64,000 bases of DNA, taken from positions 124,001-188,000 of the forward strand of contig SUXQ01000003.1 of the NCBI GenBank assembly GCA_015060905.1, written 5' to 3'. The number at the start of each line of letters is the position of its first letter. Within the stretch, counting starts at the first letter, position 1. Below are positions 40,038 through 49,109 of the stretch, in pieces. The notes below the pieces were generated by a model, which was not told the DNA's origin, did not search any database, and saw nothing but the letters and a program-made list of their open reading frames with translations. This stretch comes from Bacteroidales bacterium. Its GTDB lineage: Bacteria > Bacteroidota > Bacteroidia > Bacteroidales > Bacteroidaceae. The position numbers and the translations under genes were made by a program.

Positions 40038-41534
40038 TTAATCGCGGAATTTGTTTATACAGTCAATGTATGCTTCGACCGAGGCCGAAACAATGTCGGT
40101 GTTTGCACCGAATCCATAGTAATTTACGTCGTTGTACTCTACCTGCATGTGTACCTTGCCTACATCGTCGCTACCCTTGCTGATTGCCTGAATGGTAAAC
40201 TCGCGCAAGGTCATGTCGCGCTTGATTATCTGCTTCAAGGCTTTGATGGCTGCGTCTACGGGGCCGTTGCCGGTGGCTGCGCTCTCGAAGAGCTCACCCG
40301 AAATGCGCAATCCGAGGCTTGCTACCGAACGAATGTTCAGGCCTGTTGTCACCTGCAAATATTCGAGCTTGATACCCTTATTTGTGCTGCGGTCGGCACC
40401 TGCGAGCATCAGAATATCGTCGTCGTTAATCTCCTTTTTCTTGTCGGCCAGACGAAGGAACTGTTCGTAAATTTCGTTCAGCTTATCGGCCTCTACATCA
40501 ATGCCGAGCACCGACAAACGGTGTTTCAACGCTGCACGACCGCTACGAGCTGTCAGCACAATTGAGTTATCGTCGATACCCACATCTTTGGGATTCATAA
40601 TTTCGTATGTGCTTACATCCTTCAGCACACCATCCTGATGAATACCAGAGGAGTGAGCAAAGGCGTTACGTCCCACGATAGCCTTGTTGGGCTGAACGGG
40701 CATGTTCATAAGGCTTGAAATCATGCGGCTGGTGGGGTAGATTTTCTGAGTATTTATATTTGTTTCGATGTTGAGCATCGGATGACATTTTGTAATCATC
40801 ACAATCTCTTCGAGCGAGGTGTTACCCGCGCGCTCGCCTATACCGTTGATGGTTACCTCTACCTGACGCGCACCGTTTATAACACCCGAGAGTGTGTTTG
40901 CTGTTGCCATTCCCAGGTCGTTGTGACAGTGGGTCGAGAGGATGGCCTTGTCGATGCAATCTACATGCTCCATCAAATATTTGATTTTAGCACCATACTC
41001 GTGAGGCAGACAGTAACCTGTTGTGTCGGGGATATTTACCACAGTAGCACCGGCCTTGATAACCGCCTCGACCACGCGCGCAAGATACTCATTATCGGTA
41101 CGTCCGGCATCCTCGGCATAGAATTCAACATCCTCGACATACTTTTTCGCATACTTAACGGCTCTTACAGCTGTCTCAATGATTTTCTCGCGTGTAGAGC
41201 GGAATTTATACTGTATGTGAGAGTCGGATGTTCCTACACCTGTGTGTATACGTTTGCGTTTAGCAAATTTCAATGCTTCGGCAGCGCAATCAATATCTTT
41301 CTCCACAGCACGTGTAAGCGCGCAGATTGTAGGCCATGTAACGGCCTTTGATATCTCTATCACAGAATTGAAATCTCCGGGGCTTGAGATGGGGAATCCC
41401 GCCTCAATAATATCAACACCAAGCATTTCCAGTTGCTTTGCCACTTGAATTTTCTCAACTGTATTCAACTGACATCCGGGAACCTGCTCGCCATCGCGCA
41501 ACGTGGTGTCGAAAATGTAAAGTCTGTTATCCAT
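40038..41534 (-). CDS. leuA: 2-isopropylmalate synthase
   Basis: Condenses acetyl-CoA with 2-ketoisovalerate, the committed step of leucine synthesis. TIM barrel with [20 protein letters not shown] (catalytic Arg-Asp) and the metal motif [22 protein letters not shown]-terminal LeuA dimerisation/regulatory domain (about 370-498) suggests leucine feedback inhibition. 498 residues. First gene of the operon. No leader peptide with leucine codons or T-box was recognised upstream. Confidence 0.96.
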   Translation of the reverse strand: MDNRLYIFDTTLRDGEQVPGCQLNTVEKIQVAKQLEMLGVDIIEAGFPISSPGDFNSVIEISKAVTWPTICALTRAVEKDIDCAAEALKFAKRKRIHTGVGTSDSHIQYKFRSTREKIIETAVRAVKYAKKYVEDVEFYAEDAGRTDNEYLARVVEAVIKAGATVVNIPDTTGYCLPHEYGAKIKYLMEHVDCIDKAILSTHCHNDLGMATANTLSGVINGARQVEVTINGIGERAGNTSLEEIVMITKCHPMLNIETNINTQKIYPTSRMISSLMNMPVQPNKAIVGRNAFAHSSGIHQDGVLKDVSTYEIMNPKDVGIDDNSIVLTARSGRAALKHRLSVLGIDVEADKLNEIYEQFLRLADKKKEINDDDILMLAGADRSTNKGIKLEYLQVTTGLNIRSVASLGLRISGELFESAATGNGPVDAAIKALKQIIKRDMTLREFTIQAISKGSDDVGKVHMQVEYNDVNYYGFGANTDIVSASVEAYIDCINKFRD

Positions 41535-41613
41535 AGCTTTATAATTTTTTATTATTACTCTATTTTCTTCGGCTGCATAAGTGTGATTTTAACGCAACCT
41601 ATCTAAAATTTTA

Positions 41614-41621
41614 CAAATATA
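41614..41621 (-). promoter_or_regulatory. Promoter -7 box of the leu operon
   Basis: Minus strand reads TATATTTG, an exact TAnnTTTG box, 80 bp before the leuA ATG. A TTTG lies upstream but only 12 bases away, so the -33 element is unclear. Confidence 0.5.
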
Positions 41622-41759
41622 GCACTTTCTTTTCAAACTTTTGACTCCCATATGTTATTATTTATAAAAAATGCGCGTGCGCAAGCTCAAACATCTAAGA
41701 GGAATCAGGGGCGAAAGAAAATATTTCACATTTTTTCAAGAATTCAAAAGCGTTTCTTA

Positions 41760-41767
41760 TATATTTG
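41760..41767 (+). promoter_or_regulatory. Promoter -7 box of malQ
   Basis: TATATTTGC on the plus strand matches TAnnTTTG, 46 bp before the chosen malQ ATG at 41814. This supports 41814 over upstream in-frame starts, which would lie 5' of or on the promoter. Confidence 0.55.
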
Positions 41768-41813
41768 CAAAATCTTGCAAATGAGAGATGCACGCTTAAT
41801 AGAATATTTATTT

Positions 41814-44354
41814 ATGAAAAAAATAGAATTCATTGTTACTTTTCACACTGATAACAGTGCCACCATACAGATAAAATATCGTTTCCGAACATCAAGAGGC
41901 GAGGAATTTGAAAATCGCTTACAGCTCGATGAAATTTCGCCCGACACATGGAGCGGCTTTTTAACCTTCGACAACAACGCCACAGAGCTTACTTACGGCT
42001 ATGAGGTTACAAAAAACAGCACTACCCTGCGAAGCGAATGGGGTGAGATGCCACACAACGTAAATTTAGTAGCAAACAGCTCTTCGTGGAAGCTCTACGA
42101 CAAGTGGTTCGACGCGCCATTCTGCAACTACATGCAGAGCGGATTATTCAAAAAATTTTACCATCGCAACAACCAGACAACAAACAACAAGGTAACAATC
42201 CCAAGCAAGGAATCAGACCTTTTGTACTTCGACATTCAGGCCTGCGGGCTGACAGCCGACGAAACCCTTATTCTCACCGGCAACGCCGACGAATTTGGCA
42301 ATTGGGAACCCTCGAAAAGCATACAAATGGCCAACGTATCCTTTAACCGTTGGCAATGCGTCGTAGAGGCAGCCACCCTGTGCGGCAATACATTGGATTT
42401 CAAATTTGTAGCCTTAAACACCACAACAGGTGAAGCACGATGGGAAGAGGGCGACAACCGCACCCTGTTCATAGAAAAAGAGGAACGTCCCACCATTCGT
42501 CGCATAACATTCGAAGGGCTGGACTTGGGCGCACCCCGTTTACGCGTCGCAGGTACGGTAATTCCACTCTTTTCGTTACGGTCGGAAAGCAGCTGGGGCA
42601 TCGGCGACTTTGGCGACCTAAAAAAGATGGCCGAGTGGCTGGCTGCAACCGGTCAGCATGTGCTGCAACTGCTACCCGTAAACGACACAACCATCTACGG
42701 TGGCGAGGGAGATTCATACCCATACAACTGCGTATCAGTATTTGCTTTACACCCGCAGTACATTGATATTTCGGCACTTCCGGCAATAAAAGACGGCCGC
42801 ACACGCGCAGGTTTTTTCCGTCGCGCCAAACGCCTGAACGAAAGTCGTACATTCGACTACCCCGCCGTAAACATACTGAAAGAGAATTACCTGAGGAAAC
42901 TATACGAAGAGAGTGGCAAGGAGCTACTCGAAAGCCCCGAGTTCAAGCTTTTCGAGAAAGAGCAACAAGCGTGGCTGAAGCCCTATTGTGCCTATCGTTT
43001 CCTGACAAAAAAAGTTTGTCCCGGCCCGGGCATTTGGGGCACGTACAGCTGCTACAAAGCCGATACATGCAACAAACTCACAAAGGAATACAGCGATGCA
43101 GCCTACGAAATGAACTACCACGCACTTGTACAATATTTTCTATACAAACAGCTAAAAGAGGCCCACGAATATTCACTATCCTTAGGCGTTGCCATTAAAG
43201 GAGATATCCCTATCGGCGTTGCGCCCGACGGAGTAGACGTATGGTGCGACAAAAAGCTCTTCAACTGCAAAGGCTCGGCAGGAGCACCACCCGACGCATT
43301 CTCGGCCGACGGACAAAATTGGGGGTTCCCCACTTATAATTGGGAAGTGATGGCACTTGACGGCTACTCGTGGTGGAAGCGACGTTTGAAATATATGTCA
43401 AATTTTTTCGATGCCTATCGCATAGACCACATCTTGGGATTCTTCCGAATATGGGAGATACCATCGTACGTTTCGAGCGGACTGTCGGGACACTTCAGAC
43501 CCAGCAAACCATTAACCATCGAGGAGATTGAAAAAGCCGGTTTCTACTTCGACGCCACGCAACACTCATGTGCAAAACCCACAGACCTGCCGAGCGACAA
43601 GCCTGCCGACCTGCTATTCATCCCCGACGAGACACTTCCCGGGCACTACCATCCGCGCATCATGGCCTCCGAGACAAAGAGCTACCGCGCATTAGGCGAG
43701 CGCAACAAACAGGCCTTCGACCGCATATACGAAGACTTCTTCTACCATCGCCACACAAATTTCTGGTTCGAAGAGGCTATGAAAAAGCTCGCGCCCCTAA
43801 TGAGCGCAACCTCAATGACTGCCTGCGGCGAAGACTTAGGCATGATACCAGCCTGCGTACCGTGGGCCATGAGCAACCTGCAAATACTTTCGCTCGAAAT
43901 ACAACGTATGCCCAAACAATACGGCGTAAGATTCGCACGTACCGAAGAGTACCCCTACCTATCCGTTGCAACACCATCGACACACGACATGAGCACACTG
44001 CGCGAATGGTGGAAAGAAAACCCCGACGACACCCAACATTTCTACAACGAAGTGGTGGGACACGAAGGGAAAGCACCCGAAGAGCTTGACGGCACGACAG
44101 CAAAAGCCATACTAACCATGCACCTGAAATCGCCCTCGATGCTAACCATGATAGCATGGCAAGACTGGATGGCGATGGACGAACGTCTGCGCCACCCCGA
44201 TGCACGCGAAGAGCGAATAAACATCCCCGCCAACCGAGGCCATATATGGAATTACAGGATGCACATGACCATCGAAGAGCTTGGCAAGCAAAGAGCCTTC
44301 AACGAAACAGTATCACAAATGATACAAGAGGCCGGACGCATCCCCAACGTATGA
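41814..44354 (+). CDS. malQ: 4-alpha-glucanotransferase (GH77) with starch-binding domains
   Basis: Disproportionates maltodextrins in the cytoplasm. 846 residues. Two CBM20-like domains lead (about 1-105 and 125-235), then the GH77 barrel with nucleophile Asp538 (YRIDHILGF), acid/base Glu673 (CGEDLGMIP) and Asp725 (PSTHDMSTL). No signal peptide. The architecture resembles plant DPE2 and Bacteroides homologues. The start at 41814 (MKKIEFIVTFHTDN) is supported by the -7 box just upstream. Monocistronic, with its own terminator. Confidence 0.95.
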   Translation: MKKIEFIVTFHTDNSATIQIKYRFRTSRGEEFENRLQLDEISPDTWSGFLTFDNNATELTYGYEVTKNSTTLRSEWGEMPHNVNLVANSSSWKLYDKWFDAPFCNYMQSGLFKKFYHRNNQTTNNKVTIPSKESDLLYFDIQACGLTADETLILTGNADEFGNWEPSKSIQMANVSFNRWQCVVEAATLCGNTLDFKFVALNTTTGEARWEEGDNRTLFIEKEERPTIRRITFEGLDLGAPRLRVAGTVIPLFSLRSESSWGIGDFGDLKKMAEWLAATGQHVLQLLPVNDTTIYGGEGDSYPYNCVSVFALHPQYIDISALPAIKDGRTRAGFFRRAKRLNESRTFDYPAVNILKENYLRKLYEESGKELLESPEFKLFEKEQQAWLKPYCAYRFLTKKVCPGPGIWGTYSCYKADTCNKLTKEYSDAAYEMNYHALVQYFLYKQLKEAHEYSLSLGVAIKGDIPIGVAPDGVDVWCDKKLFNCKGSAGAPPDAFSADGQNWGFPTYNWEVMALDGYSWWKRRLKYMSNFFDAYRIDHILGFFRIWEIPSYVSSGLSGHFRPSKPLTIEEIEKAGFYFDATQHSCAKPTDLPSDKPADLLFIPDETLPGHYHPRIMASETKSYRALGERNKQAFDRIYEDFFYHRHTNFWFEEAMKKLAPLMSATSMTACGEDLGMIPACVPWAMSNLQILSLEIQRMPKQYGVRFARTEEYPYLSVATPSTHDMSTLREWWKENPDDTQHFYNEVVGHEGKAPEELDGTTAKAILTMHLKSPSMLTMIAWQDWMAMDERLRHPDAREERINIPANRGHIWNYRMHMTIEELGKQRAFNETVSQMIQEAGRIPNV

Positions 44355-44389
44355 AAAAGAGACAAAATTTCTAAAAAAGCAGTACAAAG

Positions 44390-44430
44390 TAACGGGCAAG
44401 AATTTGTATATATTAAATTTTTGTCCGTTA
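44390..44430 (+). terminator. Terminator of malQ
   Basis: 16-bp stem (44390-44405 with 44415-44430), 9-nt loop, then TTTG. The two imperfect positions are G.U pairs on the plus-strand RNA only, which fits a plus-strand terminator. Confidence 0.75.
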
Positions 44431-44483
44431 TTTGTAATCAGTTGTATCGAAGCCCCATAATAACATCAATAAAGATTACGCCT

Positions 44484-47048
44484 ATGAAAAGACTATTTAC
44501 CCTTTTGACAGGACTATATATAACATCTATTCTAATAGCCTCACCTACGTCATTGGTCACAGAGGCGAAAGCCGACGAAGACAACCTTGAATACAGCACT
44601 GCATTTGAAAAGTTCGAGGAAGCCATCGCCATAGCCGACTCGTTGATAGAACTACAAGGCTTCATCGCCGGCAAAGACAACGGCGAATACGAAAAGCTTA
44701 ACAATGCCATAGCCAAAGGGCGCGAACTTCTGAACGACGAAAGCACCACAACAGCTCAGGCAATGCTGAGAACCAACCAGCTAAACTCCCTTGTAACAAA
44801 ATATCGCAAACAATACATATACGTCCTAATAGATTCTGTTACAAACATATTATCGAGCGACGCATTAAACTTTTCGGATGGCAGCGAAGGATGGAAAACA
44901 GGTGACTACCCCGAGGAAAGCCGCACACTCCTGACACAGATTGCCGATGACGCCCAAACAAGCGCAAACAGCGCAAACACACTTGCAAAAGTTTCAACAA
45001 TAATCTCCGAGCTCGAAGAGGGCCTTAACACACTATATAATTCACGCATAGACAAGGCTTGCAAACTTCCCCTGCGATTCAACGAGGAGAGCGGTTTGCC
45101 GGGCAAAAACGAGAGCGACGACCCCAACAGCAGCTTCCTATGGAGCACCCCCCTTATCTACCTCGACAAACCCATAGATGTCATACGCATAACCGTAACC
45201 CGAGCTACCAAACAAGATAACTACGGTGGCAGTGGCACAGTAATGTTCTGCCTAAGCGAATTTGAACTTTACGACGCATCGGACAACCCCATACCTTTGC
45301 GCGAAGAGATGTTCGTAACAAATTCACTCTGTTCATCAGATGGCGGCGGCATTCCGTCACTCATTGACGGCAAGCACAATACATGGTACCATAGCGCATA
45401 CAACGCCGGGCACGACATTGTTCCGGGTGCAGGCGAATATTCATACATCGAAGTTCATCTTGACGAGCCGATATCCGCATTCCGCTACCGCTCGGTAGGT
45501 CGTCCAAGTGCAAGCTACAATCGCGCACCCATAGACTTCGGAATAACAGCCGGCGAGACATACGACCCCGACAAAGTATCCACGCAAGACCCCTACGAAC
45601 TACAGATAATAGAAAAAGTTACCGACGTTTCACAAATTACCGACGGAGGACACTATATCCTTTACGGTAACGCCCTCAGATTCAACGAAAATGGCGATGA
45701 AACAGGCAAAGGCTCGGGATTCTATTCGGGCCTCAACCTACATGACAACAGAAAACCCCTCAGCAACTGCCTCTTCACATTCGAAGATGCCGGCGACGGG
45801 AAATTTCATCTGCACAGCATTCCTAATAATTACTACATAAAGGCACCCGTCACATACGAAAGTGCCAACAGCACACTCTTCAAAAAAGAGGCCGCAGCAT
45901 TTACCATCCAAAAGCATGAATCACGCGAAACGATGTTTACCATCTACCATACAGGACTTGTAAACGACGAATACAACCGGCTTCACGGGACAGAAGCCAT
46001 ATTCCCCCTGCAAGATTGGAGAGGAGAGATGGGCACACGCCCCATTGCCGGATTGAACGAACAAACTGAACTTGACGGATGCAACGAGTGGGAAATTTAC
46101 AAAGTATCAGTTGATAATTTCGAACTGATGTGGCTGCAGAGCGTGCTTGCATCCGTCGAATCCTCGGGCTTTACAGCCGAAATTATCGGCAGCAATCCCG
46201 GACAATACAGCGGTACAGGTGTCGAAGAATTAAAAAATGCCCTTGCAACAGCTTGGGCCGTTGCCGATACAAAAAATGTTTTTGCAGCGAAAAGTGCCGC
46301 CGACAATTTACAAGCGACCATCGACGCACTCTCTACGCTGGAATTAAACCCAATAATTTTAGACGCAGAATATTACATTGTAAACAGCTACGACGCCTTT
46401 TATCAGCAGCAAGGGAAGGAGATGGCACTCTTCGCAGACGCAAACGACAATAGCGACAGCGATGTAAAAAGCGACAACCAACCATATTGGGGGGCATTGT
46501 TCGACGACGAAAATAGCAAACGCGACGAGTTTATATGGATTGCCGAAGAGGCTAATAGCAAGAACATCGAAACGCTCTACGGCGACACATACGTGTACCT
46601 GAAAAACAAGGCGACAGGCGAATATCTTGGCACATGGGACAGCCACTCTACCATACTGCCCATGAGCAAAAGCCCCGTTCTTTACTACTTCAGAAGTGCT
46701 GGCGGCAGTAATTTCAACATAAACTCGGCCGATGCACAGCGAGATTTTACCGAGCAGAATGGCACACACTATGCACTGCACGCCTTAGGGCACAACGATG
46801 GCAAGGCAAGCACAGGACATGTCTGTTTGTGGCACTACGGCGCCCAACAATCAAAATGGAAACTCATATATTTAGGCACAACAGCCATAGATGACAATAT
46901 AGTTGATGAAGCAGAGGGCGAGATTGTATCGACTACATACTTCAGCATGGACGGAAAAATCCTCGCCGAACCCGCCAAAGGCTTGAATATCATAAGGATG
47001 GTCTACTCAAACGGCACGATAAAGAGCAAGAAAATCCTCGTCAAATAA
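44484..47048 (+). CDS. Large secreted protein with discoidin-like domain and sorting-type tail
   Basis: 854 residues, exported (signal peptide about 1-20). A helical N-terminal region (about 25-185) resembles FIVAR-type bundles. A discoidin (F5/8 C)-like domain follows (about 215-360), with FCLSEFELYDASDNPIPL and DGKHNTWYHSAYNAGHD. Two further beta-rich repeats and a second helical FIVAR-like stretch come after. The last 40 residues (YFSMDGKILAEPAKGLNIIR to the C-terminal KKILVK) look like the C-terminal sorting tails of Bacteroidota secreted proteins. Start at 44484 chosen for the signal peptide. Probably glycan or surface binding; no catalytic motif recognised. Confidence 0.75.
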   Translation: MKRLFTLLTGLYITSILIASPTSLVTEAKADEDNLEYSTAFEKFEEAIAIADSLIELQGFIAGKDNGEYEKLNNAIAKGRELLNDESTTTAQAMLRTNQLNSLVTKYRKQYIYVLIDSVTNILSSDALNFSDGSEGWKTGDYPEESRTLLTQIADDAQTSANSANTLAKVSTIISELEEGLNTLYNSRIDKACKLPLRFNEESGLPGKNESDDPNSSFLWSTPLIYLDKPIDVIRITVTRATKQDNYGGSGTVMFCLSEFELYDASDNPIPLREEMFVTNSLCSSDGGGIPSLIDGKHNTWYHSAYNAGHDIVPGAGEYSYIEVHLDEPISAFRYRSVGRPSASYNRAPIDFGITAGETYDPDKVSTQDPYELQIIEKVTDVSQITDGGHYILYGNALRFNENGDETGKGSGFYSGLNLHDNRKPLSNCLFTFEDAGDGKFHLHSIPNNYYIKAPVTYESANSTLFKKEAAAFTIQKHESRETMFTIYHTGLVNDEYNRLHGTEAIFPLQDWRGEMGTRPIAGLNEQTELDGCNEWEIYKVSVDNFELMWLQSVLASVESSGFTAEIIGSNPGQYSGTGVEELKNALATAWAVADTKNVFAAKSAADNLQATIDALSTLELNPIILDAEYYIVNSYDAFYQQQGKEMALFADANDNSDSDVKSDNQPYWGALFDDENSKRDEFIWIAEEANSKNIETLYGDTYVYLKNKATGEYLGTWDSHSTILPMSKSPVLYYFRSAGGSNFNINSADAQRDFTEQNGTHYALHALGHNDGKASTGHVCLWHYGAQQSKWKLIYLGTTAIDDNIVDEAEGEIVSTTYFSMDGKILAEPAKGLNIIRMVYSNGTIKSKKILVK

Positions 47049-47063
47049 GCCCAAAAACGCATC

Positions 47064-47726
47064 ATGATTATCGATTTTATCATAAGACTGTTTGTTGCAG
47101 CCATATTAGGCACAATCATAGGGCTCGAAAGAGAGTACCGCGCCAAAGAGGCCGGTTACCGCACGCACTTTTTAGTGTCATTGGGCAGCGCGCTTATAAT
47201 GATAGTGTCGCAGCATGGATTTTCCGAAATTCTGGGACAACCGGGAATAGGGCTCGACCCCTCGAGAATAGCTGCGCAGGTAGTTACAGGCATCGGCTTT
47301 ATCGGGGCAGGCACCATAATATTGAACAAACAAATTGTTCGCGGACTGACAACCGCTGCAGGAATATGGGCAACGTCGGGCATCGGGCTGTGCATAGGTG
47401 CGGGAATGTATACTCTGGGACTATCGGCTACCGCATTGACGCTTATAGGCTTTGAGCTTCTGAGCAGAATATTCAAAAACTTCGGACTAAGAAGTTTCTT
47501 TATTGAATTTTCCACAAGCAACAAAAATATGCTGAATGAAATTCCGGCAGCTTTCGACAAAAGGGATTTTATAATTGTCTCGTACCGGATGAACGAAAAG
47601 AACATCGGACAAGAGTGCTTCTACAATATCAGCATGGTGGTAAAGTCCAAAAAAAGAGAAGAAGAGTCCAATATTATCGCTTATCTTAATAGTTTCGAGG
47701 ATATTACCATTCATAGGATGGAATAA
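47064..47726 (+). CDS. MgtC/SapB family membrane protein
   Basis: 220 residues. Four to five N-terminal membrane segments carry the family core: GTIIGLEREYRAKEAGYRTH, IAAQVVTGIGFIGAGTIILN, and GLTTAAGIWATSGIGLCIGA. A soluble C-terminal domain (about 140-220) follows. MgtC-like proteins are linked to magnesium homeostasis or modulation of ATP synthase; which applies here is not visible. 15 bp after the preceding gene, possibly read through from it. Confidence 0.88.
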   Translation: MIIDFIIRLFVAAILGTIIGLEREYRAKEAGYRTHFLVSLGSALIMIVSQHGFSEILGQPGIGLDPSRIAAQVVTGIGFIGAGTIILNKQIVRGLTTAAGIWATSGIGLCIGAGMYTLGLSATALTLIGFELLSRIFKNFGLRSFFIEFSTSNKNMLNEIPAAFDKRDFIIVSYRMNEKNIGQECFYNISMVVKSKKREEESNIIAYLNSFEDITIHRME

Positions 47727-47747
47727 TTTTTTCAAGCACAGCTCTAC

Positions 47748-48175
47748 GTTGCACTACCCGGCACTTCCGGAATTTTATTCATACTTCAGCGGTTTGCACT
47801 ACTTTTAATAAGATAGGCGGCACCTCGGAAGAAAAAATAAATACAAATCATTGAACTTCAGCGGGTTGCACTACTTTCAATAAGATAAGCGGCACCTCGG
47901 AAGAAAAAATAAATATAAATCATTGAACTTCAGCGGTTTGCACTACTTTCAATAAGATAGGCGGCACCTCGGAAGAAAAAATAAATATAAATTTATTTTG
48001 TTCTTCGCTCGGTTTGCACTACTTTTAATAAGATAGGCGGCACCTCGGAAGAAAAAATAAATATAAATCATTGGACTTCAGCGGTTTGCACTACTTTTAA
48101 TAAGATAGGCGGCACCTCGGAAGAAAAAATAAATATAAATTTATTTTGTTCTTCGCTCGGTTTGCACTATCTTTG
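47748..48175. repeat. Tandem array of about 73-bp promoter-like units
   Basis: Unit starts at 47784, 47856, 47928, 48003, 48076 and 48151 (spacings 72, 72, 75, 73, 75), preceded by a diverged partial copy from 47748. Each unit contains GGTTTGCACTACTTT and CTCGGAAGAAAAA. Two linker forms occur: CATTGAACTTCAGCGG and TTATTTTGTTCTTCGCTCGG. The last copy breaks off into a working-looking promoter for tRNA-Leu. No ORF is credible; this explains the 486-bp gene-free stretch. Confidence 0.92.
48145..48175 (+). promoter_or_regulatory. Promoter of tRNA-Leu
   Basis: TTTG at 48145-48148, 19 bases, then TATCTTTG at 48168-48175: an exact Bacteroidota -33/-7 promoter, 37 bp before the tRNA. It is the terminal, intact copy of the tandem array. 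Confidence 0.8.
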
Positions 48176-48212
48176 CAAAAGATTAGCGTGTACGGCTTTC
48201 GACACAAAACTT

Positions 48213-48294
48213 GCGCCTGTGGCGAAATTGGTAGACGCGCCAGACTTAGGATCTGGTGTTTTGCGACGTGTAGGTTCGAGTCCTATCAGGCGCA
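48213..48294 (+). tRNA. tRNA-Leu (anticodon TAG)
   Basis: 82-nt class II-like cloverleaf: acceptor GCGCCTG pairs with CAGGCGC, discriminator A. The anticodon stem CCAGA/TCTGG encloses loop CTTAGGA with TAG, reading CUA/CUN leucine codons. A variable arm is present and the T-loop reads GGTTCGAGTCC. CCA is not encoded. Confidence 0.95.
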
Positions 48295-48304
48295 CGATGA
48301 GACA

Positions 48305-48352
48305 AAAGAGGAATTCTCAAAACAGGGAATTCCTCTTTCCTGTTTTGAGAAT
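48305..48352 (+). terminator. Two overlapping, mutually exclusive hairpins after tRNA-Leu
   Basis: Hairpin A: perfect 12 bp (48305-48316 with 48327-48338). Hairpin B: perfect 14 bp (48313-48326 with 48339-48352). The arms share 48313-48316, and the loop of each contains an arm of the other, so a pseudoknot or switch is possible. Probably terminates the tRNA transcript, though there is no long T-run. Confidence 0.65.
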
Positions 48353-48353
48353 C

Positions 48354-48431
48354 GACAATGCCGACAGCGGTTGGTCAAACGAAGTACGGGCGAAGCTCGT
48401 ACCGTTTGGGCCGCGATAAGGCGGCGTTGTC
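48354..48431. repeat. Cruciform unit 1
   Basis: Outer stem 10 bp (48354-48363 with 48422-48431). Inner stems GCGG/CCGC, CAAACG/CGTTTG and an 8-bp stem (48384-48391 with 48395-48402) closed by a GAA loop. Related to units 2 and 3 by the flanks TCGACAATGC and GTTGTCAATT. Confidence 0.75.
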
Positions 48432-48449
48432 AATTTAAAAGATATAATC

Positions 48450-48525
48450 GACAATACTTGCAGCAATAGGTCGCAGGATGCGTGGCGTAGTCACGCCCTG
48501 CGGGTTGCGGTTGGCAAGTGTTGTC
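48450..48525. repeat. Cruciform unit 2
   Basis: Outer stem 12 bp with one G.T (48450-48461 with 48514-48525). Inner 4-bp GCAA/TTGC stem, 6-bp stem (48472-48477 with 48497-48502) and GCGTG/CACGC. Shares almost all of its left 26 bases with unit 3. Confidence 0.75.
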
Positions 48526-48544
48526 AATTACGGCAAACAAAATC

Positions 48545-48604
48545 GACAATGCTTGCAGCAATAGGTCACGCACAGCACCGCAGAATGTGGTGCCTCGTGG
48601 GTTG
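48545..48604. repeat. Cruciform unit 3, truncated
   Basis: Left part nearly identical to unit 2 (from 48545). Inner stems CACG/CGTG and GCACC/GGTGC are present, but the right outer arm is missing. It overlaps the 3' end of the recombinase remnant. Confidence 0.65.
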
Positions 48605-48949
48605 GACTTCATTCCCATCAAAGGTTCGATAATTGTCTTTTTCCTTATCCCACAAAACTCCGTTCGGAAAGAGTAAATTTTGCAGTTTTTGGCAAATTTC
48701 AAGCGAACTATCACGCCACAAACGAGAGAGTTCAGTAACAAGCACCTTGTCGATGGCATTTGCCTCAACGTATTCTACCATGTTAAGTAGTTCTGTACGC
48801 TCTGCGTTTGCCTTTGCACCCGAAATTTTCTCTGCAAACACAGCCTCAACGCTCCAACCCTTACTATTGGCAAGTGCTGTCAGTTCGTTTACTTGTCTGT
48901 CGTACTCTTGTATGTTTGTCGAAACTCTTGCAAAAATTATTGTTTTCAT
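48566..48949 (-). pseudogene. Serine recombinase with internal deletion
   Basis: About 127 residues. The N-terminus is a serine-recombinase catalytic domain: MKTIIFARVSTNIQEYDRQ (catalytic Ser in ARVST), KISGAKANAERTELLNMVEY, VLVTELSRL. After ELSRL it diverges to QKLQNLLFPNGVLWDKEKDN, which resembles the extreme C-terminus of large serine recombinases. The middle (rest of the catalytic domain and DNA binding) is missing, so I read this as an in-frame deletion remnant. Its final codons run into cruciform unit 3. Start at 48949; an in-frame upstream extension is not family-like. Confidence 0.7.
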
Positions 48950-48964
48950 ATTCTTATTATATAT

Positions 48965-48980
48965 TTGTTTTATAAAACAA
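48965..48980. promoter_or_regulatory. Operator-like palindrome
   Basis: Perfect 16-bp palindrome TTGTTTTATAAAACAA between the divergent recombinase remnant and the XRE gene. A close relative (13 of 16 bases) lies at 49411-49426 on the other side of the XRE gene. Confidence 0.5.
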
Positions 48981-49109
48981 TTATTACAATGCAAATGTAC
49001 ATTTAAGAAAATTAAGAAACAAATTTTAATTAGCGAAAATCGCAAATATTTTGAAATATATTGTTATTTATGATAATTTTAGTATATTAGCACCCAAAAT
49101 AGGATATAC

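Noticed and set aside
41535-41650. Leucine attenuator or T-box before leuA
   Set aside because: No short leucine-rich ORF, specifier hairpin or T-box sequence could be read in the leader.
47784-48175. CRISPR-like array
   Set aside because: Units are directly adjacent and nearly identical over their whole length; there are no unique spacers and no cas genes.
48146-48469. Open frames across tRNA-Leu and the hairpins
   Set aside because: They run through the tRNA and structured repeats; no initiation context or protein similarity.
48354-48604. Integron attC sites
   Set aside because: The outer arms do not fit the GTTRRRY / RYYYAAC cores, and no tyrosine integron integrase is present.
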